A stretch of DNA of 64,000 bases from Bradyrhizobium erythrophlei (GTDB lineage: Bacteria; Pseudomonadota; Alphaproteobacteria; Rhizobiales; Xanthobacteraceae), in the NCBI GenBank assembly GCA_900129675.1, contig FSRD01000001.1, positions 2,345,501 through 2,409,500 of the forward strand, in the 5' to 3' direction. Below the pieces are notes generated by a model, which ran no database searches, was not told the DNA's origin, and saw only the letters and a program-made list of their open reading frames with translations. A program made the position numbers and the translations under genes. Positions 1 through 8,054 of this stretch are shown here, one piece after another (position 1 is the stretch's first letter; each line of letters begins with the position of its first letter).

Positions 1-68
1 GCTTTTCGATTCCGGTTCGAATCGCGATCGACGATGTCGGGATATGGGCTATTCGCCAGTTAATACAG

Positions 69-893
69 CTACTTAGGCGATCCGCTGGGGCCGTCCGAAA
101 GCTTCATCACGTCGAAGTTATCGACATCGGTGAGCAATTCGCAGAACGCGCGGGCGCCGTGATCGAGCAGTCGTTCGCCCTTCCCGGCGGTGGCCTGTGT
201 CGCGTCTCCGGCGGCGCCGCTCGGATGGATATCCTGCGCTTGCCACGCGAATGGCGCCGGCCGGTGCGCCGAAAGCCAGCGATAATCGTTTTCCATCGCG
301 ATGCTGGCGGGACAAAAATCCGCGATCGCCGCTTGGCGCACGGTTTCCGGATAGCGCGCCAGCATGATCGAGGTTTCGACCGCGCCGCCATGGATGCCGT
401 GGCGCAATTCTTCCGCCGGAAACAGTCCCTCCGGCGTACCGAAGCGCGACCAGCTTGTGGTGACCACCAGGAGCCCGTATTGTGCGCGCAGATCCTGCGC
501 GACCAGCGTCATGGCCGCACTGTTGCCGCCGTGGCTCGTCACCATCACCAGCTTGCGAATTCCCGCGCGCGCGACGCTCTCGCCAAGCGCCATCCAGGTC
601 TTTAACGCGACGTCGGTGGGCAGCGTCAGCGTGCCCGGATAATGGAGGTGTTCGGTGGAAATGCCGACCGGCTGCAGCGGCAGGAAGGTGGCGGGGATCG
701 TGTCCGCCAGACGTTCCCGCACCCGCGCCAGATAGGCCTCCGCAATCATGACGTCGGTCCCTAGAGGCAAATGCGGGCCGTGCTGTTCGGTCGCCGCCAG
801 CGGCAGCACCGCGATCCAGCGCGCGGGCTCGCTTGCCGCGATATCGGGCCAATGGATGTCGGTCCAGTCGCGGGGCGGAAGGGGAGAGGTCAT
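69..893 (-). CDS. Creatininase-family amidohydrolase
   Basis: A 274-residue protein of the creatinine amidohydrolase/creatininase family, metal-dependent enzymes that open cyclic amides or cleave formamide-type bonds. Visible motifs are AATEQHGPHLPLGTD near residue 35 (Glu, His and Asp metal ligands), SHGGNSAA near residue 120 and GIHGGAVETSIML near residue 167, whose Glu is a further ligand. Length is normal for the family. The ATG at 893 is preferred over the TTG one codon upstream because GGGGAGAGG-type purine-rich sequence sits nearby. It is divergent from an ABC uptake operon starting at 1046, so it may process the imported compound; that is inference. The true substrate cannot be read from sequence, and many family members are not creatininases. 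Confidence 0.85.
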   Translation of the reverse strand: MTSPLPPRDWTDIHWPDIAASEPARWIAVLPLAATEQHGPHLPLGTDVMIAEAYLARVRERLADTIPATFLPLQPVGISTEHLHYPGTLTLPTDVALKTWMALGESVARAGIRKLVMVTSHGGNSAAMTLVAQDLRAQYGLLVVTTSWSRFGTPEGLFPAEELRHGIHGGAVETSIMLARYPETVRQAAIADFCPASIAMENDYRWLSAHRPAPFAWQAQDIHPSGAAGDATQATAGKGERLLDHGARAFCELLTDVDNFDVMKLSDGPSGSPK

Positions 894-1045
894 CAAGCGA
901 AGCGTTTCATTGGATGAATTTGCGAGGTAGTTTGTTAGTCCTTCCGGGGACGTGATCGACGCCTCGGGCGTGATTTACGCCCTGAGGACGTGATCCGCGT
1001 CCACAACCACCTATCATGGGCCAGAATGATCGACGGAGTCCAACC

Positions 1046-2065
1046 ATGAACCCGGCCTTTTTGCCGCGAGCGTTAACCGCGGCTGTTTTCGCCGCTATTA
1101 CGGCGCTCGCGCCTGCGCGCGCCCAGACCCTGGACAAGGTCTCGTTCGGAACCAACTGGGTCGCAGAAGCCGAGCATGGCGGCTTCTTTCAGGCCGTTGC
1201 CGACGGCACCTACAGGAAATACGGGCTCGACGTCACCATCGTGCCCGGCGGCCCCAACAACAACAACCGGATGCTGCTGACCGCCGGCAAGCTCGACTTC
1301 TTCATGAGCGCGAACACGCTGCAATCATTCGATGCGGTGGCCAACAACGTGCCGCTGGTGACGGTCGCCGCCATTTTCCAGAAGGACCCGCAGGTCCTGC
1401 TGACCCATCCGGAAGTGAAAGTTACCAAGCTCGAGGATCTGAAGCCGCTGACGCTTTTGGTGTCGAAGGAAGGGATGACGAGTTATTTCCAGTGGCTGAA
1501 GTCCGAATATGGCTTCAGCGAGAGCAAGGTTAAGCCCTACACCTTCAACTCGCAGCCATTCATCGTGAACAAGCAAAGCGCGATGCAGGGCTACGTCACC
1601 TCCGAGCCCTACGCGGTCGAAAAAGCCGCGGGCTTCAAGCCCGGAATTATCCTGCTGGCCGACTATGGCTTCAACAGCTATTCCACCCTGATCGAGACCC
1701 GCCGCGAGATCGTCGACAAGAAGCCGGACCTGGTGCAGCGCTTCGTCGACGCGTCCGTCATCGGCTGGTACCATTATCTCTATGGCGACAACAAGCCGGC
1801 CAATGCGATGATCAAGCAGCTCAACCCTGACATGACCGACGAGTTGCTCGCCTATTCCGTCGGCAAGATGAAGGAATATGGCATCGTCGATTCCGGCGAT
1901 TCCCTGAGGAACGGAATCGGCGCCATGACCGATGAGCGGATGGCGAGCTTCTTCGACAAGATGGTCCGTGCCGGCGTCGTCCACCGTGACATCGATTATC
2001 GGCAGGCGTACACGCTGCGCTTTGCCAACAAGGCCGTTGGTCTCGATTTGCGGCCGAAGAACTGA
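1046..2065 (+). CDS. ABC transporter periplasmic substrate-binding protein (NMT1/THI5-like)
   Basis: A 339-residue binding protein of the NMT1/THI5/SsuA type, which delivers sulfonates, pyrimidines, riboflavin-like or other small organics to an ABC importer. The ATG at 1046 places a signal peptide at the very N-terminus (Arg near residue 8, hydrophobic core, Ala-rich cleavage region ending APARAQT); the upstream ATG at 1016 would add ten polar residues before it. The mature part begins VSFGTNWVAEAEHGGFFQA, the usual first strand and glycine-rich turn of this family, and has YVTSEPYAVEKAAG in the second lobe. It is the first gene of an operon with ATPase, permease, dehydrogenase and Inh-like genes. 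Ligand unknown. Confidence 0.9.
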   Translation: MNPAFLPRALTAAVFAAITALAPARAQTLDKVSFGTNWVAEAEHGGFFQAVADGTYRKYGLDVTIVPGGPNNNNRMLLTAGKLDFFMSANTLQSFDAVANNVPLVTVAAIFQKDPQVLLTHPEVKVTKLEDLKPLTLLVSKEGMTSYFQWLKSEYGFSESKVKPYTFNSQPFIVNKQSAMQGYVTSEPYAVEKAAGFKPGIILLADYGFNSYSTLIETRREIVDKKPDLVQRFVDASVIGWYHYLYGDNKPANAMIKQLNPDMTDELLAYSVGKMKEYGIVDSGDSLRNGIGAMTDERMASFFDKMVRAGVVHRDIDYRQAYTLRFANKAVGLDLRPKN

Positions 2066-2070
2066 ACCCG

Positions 2071-2877
2071 ATGGCGGAGCCCACCTTGTCCGAAACCGGC
2101 GTCCGCGCCGCGGGGCTCGCGGTGAGCCTGCGCGGCGTGACGAAAATCTATGACAATGGCGTGACCGCGCTGGGACCGTTCGATCTCGACGTGGTCAGGG
2201 GCGAATTCGTTTCCCTGCTCGGGCCCTCCGGCTGCGGAAAATCGACAGCCTTGCGGCTGATCGCGGGGCTGGCTGCCCCGAGTTCAGGCACACTCAACGT
2301 GTCCCGTCGCGCGGCGCGCGCGGGACATGCCATCGGCTTCGTCTTTCAGGAGCCGACCCTGATGCCGTGGACCAGCGTGCGGGAAAATGTCCGGCTGCCG
2401 CTGAAACTTGCGCAGGCGCCGGCTGGGGAGGCGGATGCGCGTGTCAGCGAGGCGCTGGCGCAGGTCGGACTCGCCGAATTTGCCGACGCCTATCCGCGCG
2501 AATTGTCCGGCGGCATGAAGATGCGGGTTTCGCTGGCGCGCGCATTGGTGACCGATCCGGATATCCTTTTGATGGACGAGCCGTTCGCGGCCCTCGACGA
2601 GATCACCCGTTTTCGGCTCAACAACGATCTGCTGGCGCTGTGGCGCAATCTGCACAAGACCGTCATCTTCGTCACCCATTCGGTGTTCGAGTCGGTTTAT
2701 CTGTCCCAGCGGGTGATCGTGATGACGTCACGGCCCGGACGCATCAGCGCCGAGTTTCGCATCGACACGCCGGAACCGCGGGTCGAGGATTTTCGAATGT
2801 CGGCCGGCTATGCCGGCTACTGCCGCGAGGTTTCGCGTGCGCTGGCGCCGTCCTATTCCGGGCTGTCAGGCGCATGA
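2071..2877 (+). CDS. ABC transporter ATP-binding protein (nitrate/sulfonate/taurine class)
   Basis: A 268-residue ATPase of the SsuB/TauB class that powers the importer at the inner membrane. Walker A is GPSGCGKST (near residue 50), the Q-loop is FQEPTLMPW, the signature is LSGGMKMR, Walker B is ILLMDEPFAALDE and the switch His lies in VTHSVFES. All catalytic elements are intact. It starts five bases after the binding protein stop and its own stop overlaps the permease start (ATGA), so translation is probably coupled. Length and order match canonical NMT1-type systems. Confidence 0.93.
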   Translation: MAEPTLSETGVRAAGLAVSLRGVTKIYDNGVTALGPFDLDVVRGEFVSLLGPSGCGKSTALRLIAGLAAPSSGTLNVSRRAARAGHAIGFVFQEPTLMPWTSVRENVRLPLKLAQAPAGEADARVSEALAQVGLAEFADAYPRELSGGMKMRVSLARALVTDPDILLMDEPFAALDEITRFRLNNDLLALWRNLHKTVIFVTHSVFESVYLSQRVIVMTSRPGRISAEFRIDTPEPRVEDFRMSAGYAGYCREVSRALAPSYSGLSGA

Positions 2878-3662
2878 GTTCGACGCAGAACGTTTTCCGC
2901 CTGCTGCTTCCCGTCGTTGTGCTTGCCGTGGGCATCGCGATCTGGGAATTCGTGGTTCGCGTCAACGATATTCAGTCCTATGTGCTGCCGGGGCCGCTGG
3001 CGGTGTTTCAGACGCTGGTCAGCGACTGGCCGGTGCTGTCGCAATCGCTGGGCGTTACCCTGCTGACGACGCTTGAAGGGTTCGTGGCCGCGGCAGCCGG
3101 CGGCGTCGCGCTGGCGCTGTTGTTCAATCAATCGAAATGGCTGGAATATTCGCTGTTTCCATATGCGGTGATCCTGCAGGTGACGCCGGTGATCGCGATT
3201 GCGCCGCTGTTGCTGATCTATCTGCAGCAACAGACCGCCGTGATCGTCTGCGCCTGGATCGTGGCCTTCTTTCCTGTGCTTTCCAACACCACGCTCGGAC
3301 TGAATTCGGTCGATCGCAATCTGGCCGGGTTGTTTCAGCTCTATGGCGCGTCGCGGCTGCAGACGCTGCGTTACCTGAAATTGCCGGCTGCGCTGCCCTT
3401 CATTCTCGGCGGCTTGCGGATCGCAGGCGGCCTGTCCCTGATCGGTGCGGTGGTCGCCGAGATTGCGGCAGGAACCGCGGGCGCCGGTTCCGGTCTCGCC
3501 TTTCGCATCGCCGAGTCCGGTTATCGTCTCAACATTCCCCGAATGTTCGCGGCACTGTTGCTGCTCTCGCTCGCCGGGATTGTCATTTATGGTGTGCTGG
3601 CGCTAATTTCGCATCTGGTACTGCGGCGCTGGCACGAAAGCGCGCTTGGAAAGGAAAACTGA
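2874..3662 (+). CDS. ABC transporter permease (SsuC/TauC-like)
   Basis: A 262-residue inner-membrane permease with about six hydrophobic segments. The cytoplasmic coupling (EAA) loop is readable as YGASRLQTLRYLKLPAALPF, near residue 160. The frame is open far upstream of 2874, but that part is only the ATPase gene read in another frame; the ATG at 2874 overlaps the ATPase stop as ATGA and immediately precedes the first membrane helix. Its stop shares a base with the next start (TGATG). It works with the upstream ATPase and binding protein as the importer channel. Confidence 0.92.
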   Translation: MSSTQNVFRLLLPVVVLAVGIAIWEFVVRVNDIQSYVLPGPLAVFQTLVSDWPVLSQSLGVTLLTTLEGFVAAAAGGVALALLFNQSKWLEYSLFPYAVILQVTPVIAIAPLLLIYLQQQTAVIVCAWIVAFFPVLSNTTLGLNSVDRNLAGLFQLYGASRLQTLRYLKLPAALPFILGGLRIAGGLSLIGAVVAEIAAGTAGAGSGLAFRIAESGYRLNIPRMFAALLLLSLAGIVIYGVLALISHLVLRRWHESALGKEN

Positions 3663-4651
3663 TGACTGCCGGAAATATCTCCTCTGAAAAGGTCGATTTG
3701 CTGGTCTACGGGCCGGTCAGGCCGATCCTCGAGAATGGCTTTTCGGACCAGTTCGTCCTGCATATGGCGGAAAGCCGGGGCGACCTCGAGCGTTTGACGC
3801 CCGATGTGCTGGCCAGGACCCGCGGCATCGCGGTCACCTATCATACGGTGCCGGCCGACAGGAAGGCGCTGTCGCATTTTCCAAAGCTCGAGATCGTCTC
3901 CAGCTTCGGCGTCGGCTACGACCACGTCGATTCCGCCTACGCGCGCGAGCACAATATCGTCGTCACCAATACGCCCGACGTGCTGACCGAAGAGGTCGCC
4001 GACGTCGCGATGGGACTGCTGATTTCGACCCTGCGAGAATTCGTCAAGGCCGACCGCTATCTGCGCTCGGGGCTCTGGCAGACGCAGAATTACCCGCTCA
4101 GCGTCGGCTCGCTGCGCGATCGCAAGATCGGCATCGTCGGCATGGGCCGGATCGGCCAGGCGATCGGACGACGTCTGGAAGCGTCGCTCGTTCCGGTCTC
4201 CTATCACTCGCGCAAGCCCGCAGAGGGCGTGTCGTACAAGCACTATCCCGACCTGATGGAAATGGCGAAGGCGGTCGACACGCTGATCGTGATCGTGCCC
4301 GGCGGTGCCGCCACCGCGAAGATGATCAATGCCGATGTGCTGAAGGCGCTTGGGCCGCGCGGCGTGCTGATCAATGTGGCGCGCGGCTCGGTCGTCGACG
4401 AGCAGGCTTTGGTCGCGGCGTTAAAGTCGGGGACCATTCTGGCGGCGGGGCTCGATGTGTTCGCCAACGAGCCGAATGTGCCGGATGAATTGAAGGCGAT
4501 GCAGAACGTCGTGCTGCTGCCGCATATCGGCTCGGCTTCCGTGGTCACGCGCAATGCGATGGATCAGCTCGTGGTCGATAATCTGAAGAACTGGTTTGCC
4601 GGCAAGGCGCCGCTGACGCCCGTCGCGGAGACCCCGGTGAAGGGGCGCTGA
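3662..4651 (+). CDS. D-isomer-specific 2-hydroxyacid dehydrogenase
   Basis: A 329-residue NAD(P)-dependent 2-hydroxyacid dehydrogenase that interconverts a 2-oxoacid and a D-2-hydroxyacid. The nucleotide-binding glycine motif is GIVGMGRIGQAIGRR near residue 155. The catalytic set is visible: the Arg in NVARGSVVDE, the Glu in FANEPNVPDEL and the His in LLPHIGSAS. It overlaps the permease stop and the next start by one base each, so it is translated as part of the transporter operon. This suggests that the imported or processed compound yields a 2-oxo- or 2-hydroxyacid. Glyoxylate/hydroxypyruvate-like specificity is possible but not shown. Confidence 0.9.
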   Translation: MTAGNISSEKVDLLVYGPVRPILENGFSDQFVLHMAESRGDLERLTPDVLARTRGIAVTYHTVPADRKALSHFPKLEIVSSFGVGYDHVDSAYAREHNIVVTNTPDVLTEEVADVAMGLLISTLREFVKADRYLRSGLWQTQNYPLSVGSLRDRKIGIVGMGRIGQAIGRRLEASLVPVSYHSRKPAEGVSYKHYPDLMEMAKAVDTLIVIVPGGAATAKMINADVLKALGPRGVLINVARGSVVDEQALVAALKSGTILAAGLDVFANEPNVPDELKAMQNVVLLPHIGSASVVTRNAMDQLVVDNLKNWFAGKAPLTPVAETPVKGR

Positions 4652-5364
4652 TGTCCGGCGGCCGCTTCCATGTCGCGGTTGCAGCGCTGCTGGCGCTGCT
4701 CGTCCTGGGCTCCTCGGGATCGCCGGTGCGAGCGCAGGACGCCTCGACCCTGAAAAAGGACATGGTCGGGCAGTGGGAGCTCGCCACCACCGATCGTAGC
4801 AAGACCTGCGTCGTCACGCTGAAAAGCGATACGACGCCGCAGGGCCTCAAGCTCGAACTCGAGCCCGGCTGTGCGGCGGCGCTGCCGTTCACCAAGGATA
4901 TCGTCGCCTGGAACATCAAGGGCCTCGGCGATATCGTCCGGCTCCAGAGTGCCAACGGCGAGGCCGTGGTCGACTTCACCGAAGTCGAGAGCGGCATTTT
5001 CGAGGGATTGCGCACCGGTGAGGGCGTCTACATCCTGCAAAATCTCGCGGCCGCCCGTTCGCTGGCCAAATCGATGGACCAGATGATCGGCGACTGGTCG
5101 ATGGTTCGCGGCAACGGCCAGGCGATCTGCGGCCTGACGCTGACCAACACCGAAGCCAGCCAGGATAATTTTCAGGTGTTTTTGAAGCCGAAATGCGATC
5201 CGGTGATCGCGGCCTTCGCGCCGACGCAATGGCGGCTCGATCACGGCCAGATGCTGCTGATGTCGGCCAAGGGCGAAACCTGGCAGTTCGAGGCCGACGA
5301 CAACGCGCAGTGGCGGAAAGTGCCCGACAGCGCCGATCCGCTGATCATGGTCCGGGGGCAGTAG
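4651..5364 (+). CDS. Exported AprI/Inh-like protein with two inhibitor-type domains
   Basis: A 237-residue protein with a cleavable signal peptide (Ala/Leu-rich core, probable cleavage near SPVRAQDA). The mature part reads as two similar halves. Each starts with a MVGQWEL/MIGDWSM-type strand, then a Cys-containing strand (KTCVVTL and AICGLTL) and a second Cys (EPGCAAAL and KPKCDPVI). This is the pattern of the AprI/Inh metalloprotease-inhibitor beta-barrel domain, here probably duplicated. Its start overlaps the dehydrogenase stop (TGATG), so it is the last gene of the transporter operon. The family assignment is by recall; a protease target is not evident nearby. Confidence 0.7.
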   Translation: MSGGRFHVAVAALLALLVLGSSGSPVRAQDASTLKKDMVGQWELATTDRSKTCVVTLKSDTTPQGLKLELEPGCAAALPFTKDIVAWNIKGLGDIVRLQSANGEAVVDFTEVESGIFEGLRTGEGVYILQNLAAARSLAKSMDQMIGDWSMVRGNGQAICGLTLTNTEASQDNFQVFLKPKCDPVIAAFAPTQWRLDHGQMLLMSAKGETWQFEADDNAQWRKVPDSADPLIMVRGQ

Positions 5365-5372
5365 GCCCCCGG
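5352..5372 (+). terminator. Hairpin overlapping the stop codon of the Inh-like gene
   Basis: An 8-bp perfect stem (CCGGGGGC with GCCCCCGG, loop AGTAG) spans the TAG stop. It is the first of two consecutive hairpins at the end of the transporter operon and may aid termination or mRNA stability. Confidence 0.5.
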
Positions 5373-5382
5373 ACGGTTCAGC

Positions 5383-5400
5383 GGGCCGATTCGGCCCTTT
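5383..5400 (+). terminator. Probable intrinsic terminator of the transporter operon
   Basis: GGGCCG, loop ATT, CGGCCC followed by TTT, 19 bases after the last gene of the operon. The stem is short and the T-tract weak, but position and tandem arrangement with the preceding hairpin favour a terminator. Confidence 0.55.
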
Positions 5401-5528
5401 CCCCGGGAGCAGGAAGCGAAATTTTTCCGGAACGCATGTCGATCTGACCCGGGCTGGATCGTCGATCCTGATAGCGAGACAGTTTTGCGGTAATAATTGC
5501 CGCGGCTCGCCTCAACAGGAGTTTTTCC

Positions 5529-5900
5529 ATGCGCTTCATGTCGATCGTCACCTCGCCCCAATCGCCGGTAAACCCGCCGCCGGAGCTTTTGCAGGCCATG
5601 CACAGGCTCGCCGACCGCGAGATCAAGGCCGGCCGGATGGTCGACAACGCTGGATTGATGCCGCTCGCCACCGGCGCGCAGGTGCGTATCAAGGGCGGCG
5701 AACTCAGCGTCGTCGATGGTCCCTTCGTCGAGGCCAAGGAAGTGATCGGCGGCTATGCGATCTTCGAGGTGCGCAACAAGGAAGAAGCCCTGGCACTCGC
5801 GGTTGAGTTCATGCAGCTGCAGAGGGATCATATGCCGGGCTGGGAAGGGGCATGCGAGGTCCGCGCCTTTGCCGGATTTGCCGGCCAGCCCGCGGAGTAG
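5529..5900 (+). CDS. YciI-like DGPF-domain protein
   Basis: A 123-residue small alpha/beta-barrel protein of the YCII/DGPF family. The family motif VVDGPFVEAKEVIGGYAI is present near residue 62. An AACAGGAG ribosome-binding site sits eight bases before the ATG. Such proteins are habitually encoded next to ECF sigma factors with a long C-terminal extension (ECF42-like), and exactly such a gene follows here with about 25 bases between them. The biochemical role is not established; a link to sigma factor regulation is known only by association. Confidence 0.9.
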   Translation: MRFMSIVTSPQSPVNPPPELLQAMHRLADREIKAGRMVDNAGLMPLATGAQVRIKGGELSVVDGPFVEAKEVIGGYAIFEVRNKEEALALAVEFMQLQRDHMPGWEGACEVRAFAGFAGQPAE

Positions 5901-5925
5901 GTCAGGGCATGCTAGGTCAGCATTG

Positions 5926-7260
5926 GTGCCGGCCGAAACCGCAAGCGTCCGACAGACCCGGTCGGCGGCCGTGACGGCCGCCGACATCCATCGCACCATC
6001 CTCGCGGTCTGGCGCATCGAGCAGCCCCGGCTGATCACCAGCCTGTCGCGACTGCTGCGCGATGTGCCGCTGGCCGAGGATTTGACGCAGGAAGCGCTGC
6101 TGGCGGCGCTCGAACATTGGTCGATCGACGGCGTCCCGGAACAGCCGGGCGCGTGGCTGATGGCGACCGCCAAGCGCCGGGCGCTCGATCATCTGCGCCG
6201 CGGCAAGATGCTGGCGCGCAAGCACGACGTGATCGCGCGGGACCTGGCGCAGGAGCAGGAGGCCATGCCCGATCTTGATTCCGCGCTTGACGACGATATC
6301 GGCGACGAATTGTTGCGGCTGATCTTCACCGCCTGCCACCCGATCCTGTCGCGCGAGGCGCGGGCAGCGCTGGCGCTGCGCATGATCTGCGGCCTGACCA
6401 CGGATGAGATCGCGCGCGCCTTCCTGGCGCCGGAGGCAACGATCGCCCAGCGCATCGTGCGCGCCAAACGGACGCTGTCGGAATCCGGACTGGCTTACGA
6501 AACCCCGCGCGGCGAGGAACTGTCCGCGCGGCTCGCTTCGGTGCTGGAGGTCGTCTACCTCATCTTCAACGAAGGTTATGCGGCGGCGCGTGGCGACGAG
6601 TGGCTGCGGCCGCAGCTCTGCAACGACGCGCTGCGGATGGGCCGCGTGCTGGCCAAGGTTGCGCCGCAGGAGCCGGAAGTGCACGGATTGCTGGCACTGA
6701 TGGAGCTGAACGCGTCGCGTGCCGCTGCGCGCACCGACCAGGCCGGCGATCCCATTCTCCTGATGGATCAAAACCGCAGACTCTGGGACCGGCTGCAGAT
6801 CCGCCGCGGCATGCTGGCGCTGAAGCGCGCCCGCGATCTCGGTGGCGCCGGCGGTTTTTACGCGTTACAGGCGGCCATTGTCGCCTGCCACGCCGAGGCC
6901 GGTACGCCGGAGGCCACCGACTGGCCGCGCATATCGGAATTCTATGCCGAACTCTCAGCGCTGGTGCGCTCGCCCGTCATCGAACTCAACCGCGCGGTGG
7001 CGGTCGGCATGGCCGACGGCGCGCAGGCCGCGCTCGCGATCGTGGACGCGCTCGCGCACGAGCCCGCGCTGAAGGCCTATCATCTGCTGCCGAGCGTGCG
7101 CGGCGATCTGCTGCACAAGCTCGGTCGCCACGAGGAGGCGCGTGCGGCATTCGAAGCGGCGGCACAACTCGCCGGCAACAAGCGGGAACATGATCTGTTG
7201 AAGCGCCGCGCGGTCGAGGCGGCCGACGCGGGAATCCGCGCCGGCCGCCGCGACCAATAG
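5926..7260 (+). CDS. ECF-type RNA polymerase sigma factor with C-terminal extension (ECF42-like)
   Basis: A 444-residue sigma-70 family protein. Region 2 is AWRIEQPRLI-like through LAEDLTQEALLAALEHW with AWLMATAKRRALDHLRR; region 4 is CGLTTDEIARAFLAPEATIAQRI. After region 4 comes an extension of about 230 residues with helical repeats (for example VYLIFNEGYAA, ELNRAVAVGMADG, HLLPSVRGDLLHKLGR), characteristic of the ECF42-like group. No ATG fits; GTG at 5926 or at 5971 (just before TAADIHRT) are the candidate starts. The upstream DGPF gene is the usual genomic partner, and the extension is thought to replace an anti-sigma factor in control. Confidence 0.88.
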   Translation: MPAETASVRQTRSAAVTAADIHRTILAVWRIEQPRLITSLSRLLRDVPLAEDLTQEALLAALEHWSIDGVPEQPGAWLMATAKRRALDHLRRGKMLARKHDVIARDLAQEQEAMPDLDSALDDDIGDELLRLIFTACHPILSREARAALALRMICGLTTDEIARAFLAPEATIAQRIVRAKRTLSESGLAYETPRGEELSARLASVLEVVYLIFNEGYAAARGDEWLRPQLCNDALRMGRVLAKVAPQEPEVHGLLALMELNASRAAARTDQAGDPILLMDQNRRLWDRLQIRRGMLALKRARDLGGAGGFYALQAAIVACHAEAGTPEATDWPRISEFYAELSALVRSPVIELNRAVAVGMADGAQAALAIVDALAHEPALKAYHLLPSVRGDLLHKLGRHEEARAAFEAAAQLAGNKREHDLLKRRAVEAADAGIRAGRRDQ

Positions 7261-7292
7261 AACTCGGCTTCGTTGATGCCCCGGTCCCGAAA

Positions 7293-7595
7293 TCAGATGA
7301 ACCGGAACTGGGAACGCTCGCGCTTTGCCAGCCTGGGAACGGCCTGGCCGGCAATGATGTTCTTGAAGTGCGCGGTTTGCTGATGATCCGCGAAGGCGGC
7401 TTCTCCCGCAAATACCTCGTAGAAGAAGAATTCCCGCGGCTTCGATATGTTCTGGTGGATCTGAAATTGCTTCACGCCGGGTTCCTGCTGCGCCTGCGGC
7501 AGAAAATCCTTCAGAAGGTCCGCAATCGCACCTTCCTCGCCCGGATTGGCTTCCCAGAACGCGGTCACGACCAGGTTTTGATTCGACGCTGCCAT
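7293..7595 (-). CDS. Quinol monooxygenase-like (ABM domain) protein
   Basis: A 100-residue single-domain protein of the antibiotic-biosynthesis-monooxygenase/YgiN fold (dimeric ferredoxin-like barrel). Typical features are NLVVTAFWEANPGEEGAI at the first strand and PGVKQFQIHQNI and FYEVFAGEAAFADHQQTAHF in the central and C-terminal parts. It is convergent with the sigma factor gene. Members oxidise small aromatics or quinols or have no known activity; substrate not inferable. Confidence 0.85.
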   Translation of the reverse strand: MAASNQNLVVTAFWEANPGEEGAIADLLKDFLPQAQQEPGVKQFQIHQNISKPREFFFYEVFAGEAAFADHQQTAHFKNIIAGQAVPRLAKRERSQFRFI

Positions 7596-7779
7596 ATTTT
7601 TCTCCCGTGAACATCCAGCACCGGTTCGATTGCGACCGGCGGATGAAAATCATCATGGCGATTTTTCGACATGAATGCTTCGATAGTCGTCGAATTGTTA
7701 TATTGAGGCCGGAATCGGAACCGGCGCGGCGACCGGAGCGTTGGTCACGCGGCTCTTCTCATCGGACCAGGAGCTACGC

Positions 7780-7973
7780 ATGGCGAAAAAGACGGTGCTC
7801 GCGATCGGCATCGATCCCAGTTTCGCCGATCTCGCAGCCCGCAATTCACGCCCGACCTTATCCGGAGCCATATCGATGCGCAGATCGAGCGGCTGCGCGA
7901 ACTGGGCTTCGCGGCGGAGAGTTGCCCTGACTCGACATCGGCCGGGCCCAAGGCGTATCAGCGAGCCGTGTGA
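7780..7973 (+). pseudogene. Frameshifted and truncated small hypothetical gene
   Basis: The ATG at 7780 follows an AGGAG site and starts MAKKTVLAIGIDPSFADL. Around 7840 the reading frame must shift to continue as FTPDLIRSHIDAQIERLREL and then stops at 7971-7973. From recall, intact homologues in bradyrhizobia are about 120 residues and read DPxFAD...FTPDLVRxxIDAQIERLR; this copy lacks the C-terminal half as well as being frameshifted. Function of the intact family is unknown. The frameshift is seen directly; the family match is memory-based. Confidence 0.6.
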
Positions 7974-8054
7974 TAATGACGTTCCTTGCAACAACGACGT
8001 TCCCGCATTTCCGTAGAGGCCGTACGAAAATCGAGCGAACGCATAGGGCCGGCA

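Noticed and set aside
1..40. GGTTCGAATC near the left edge, resembling a tRNA T-arm
   Set aside because: No acceptor stem, anticodon arm or CCA end can be drawn around it in the available sequence.
2367..2873. Long in-frame N-terminal extension of the permease
   Set aside because: It is the ATPase gene read in another frame; the real start at 2874 overlaps the ATPase stop and precedes the first helix.
3137..3661. N-terminal extension of the hydroxyacid dehydrogenase
   Set aside because: It is a shadow of the permease gene, Arg-rich and without similarity to the family; the ATG at 3662 fits the family start.
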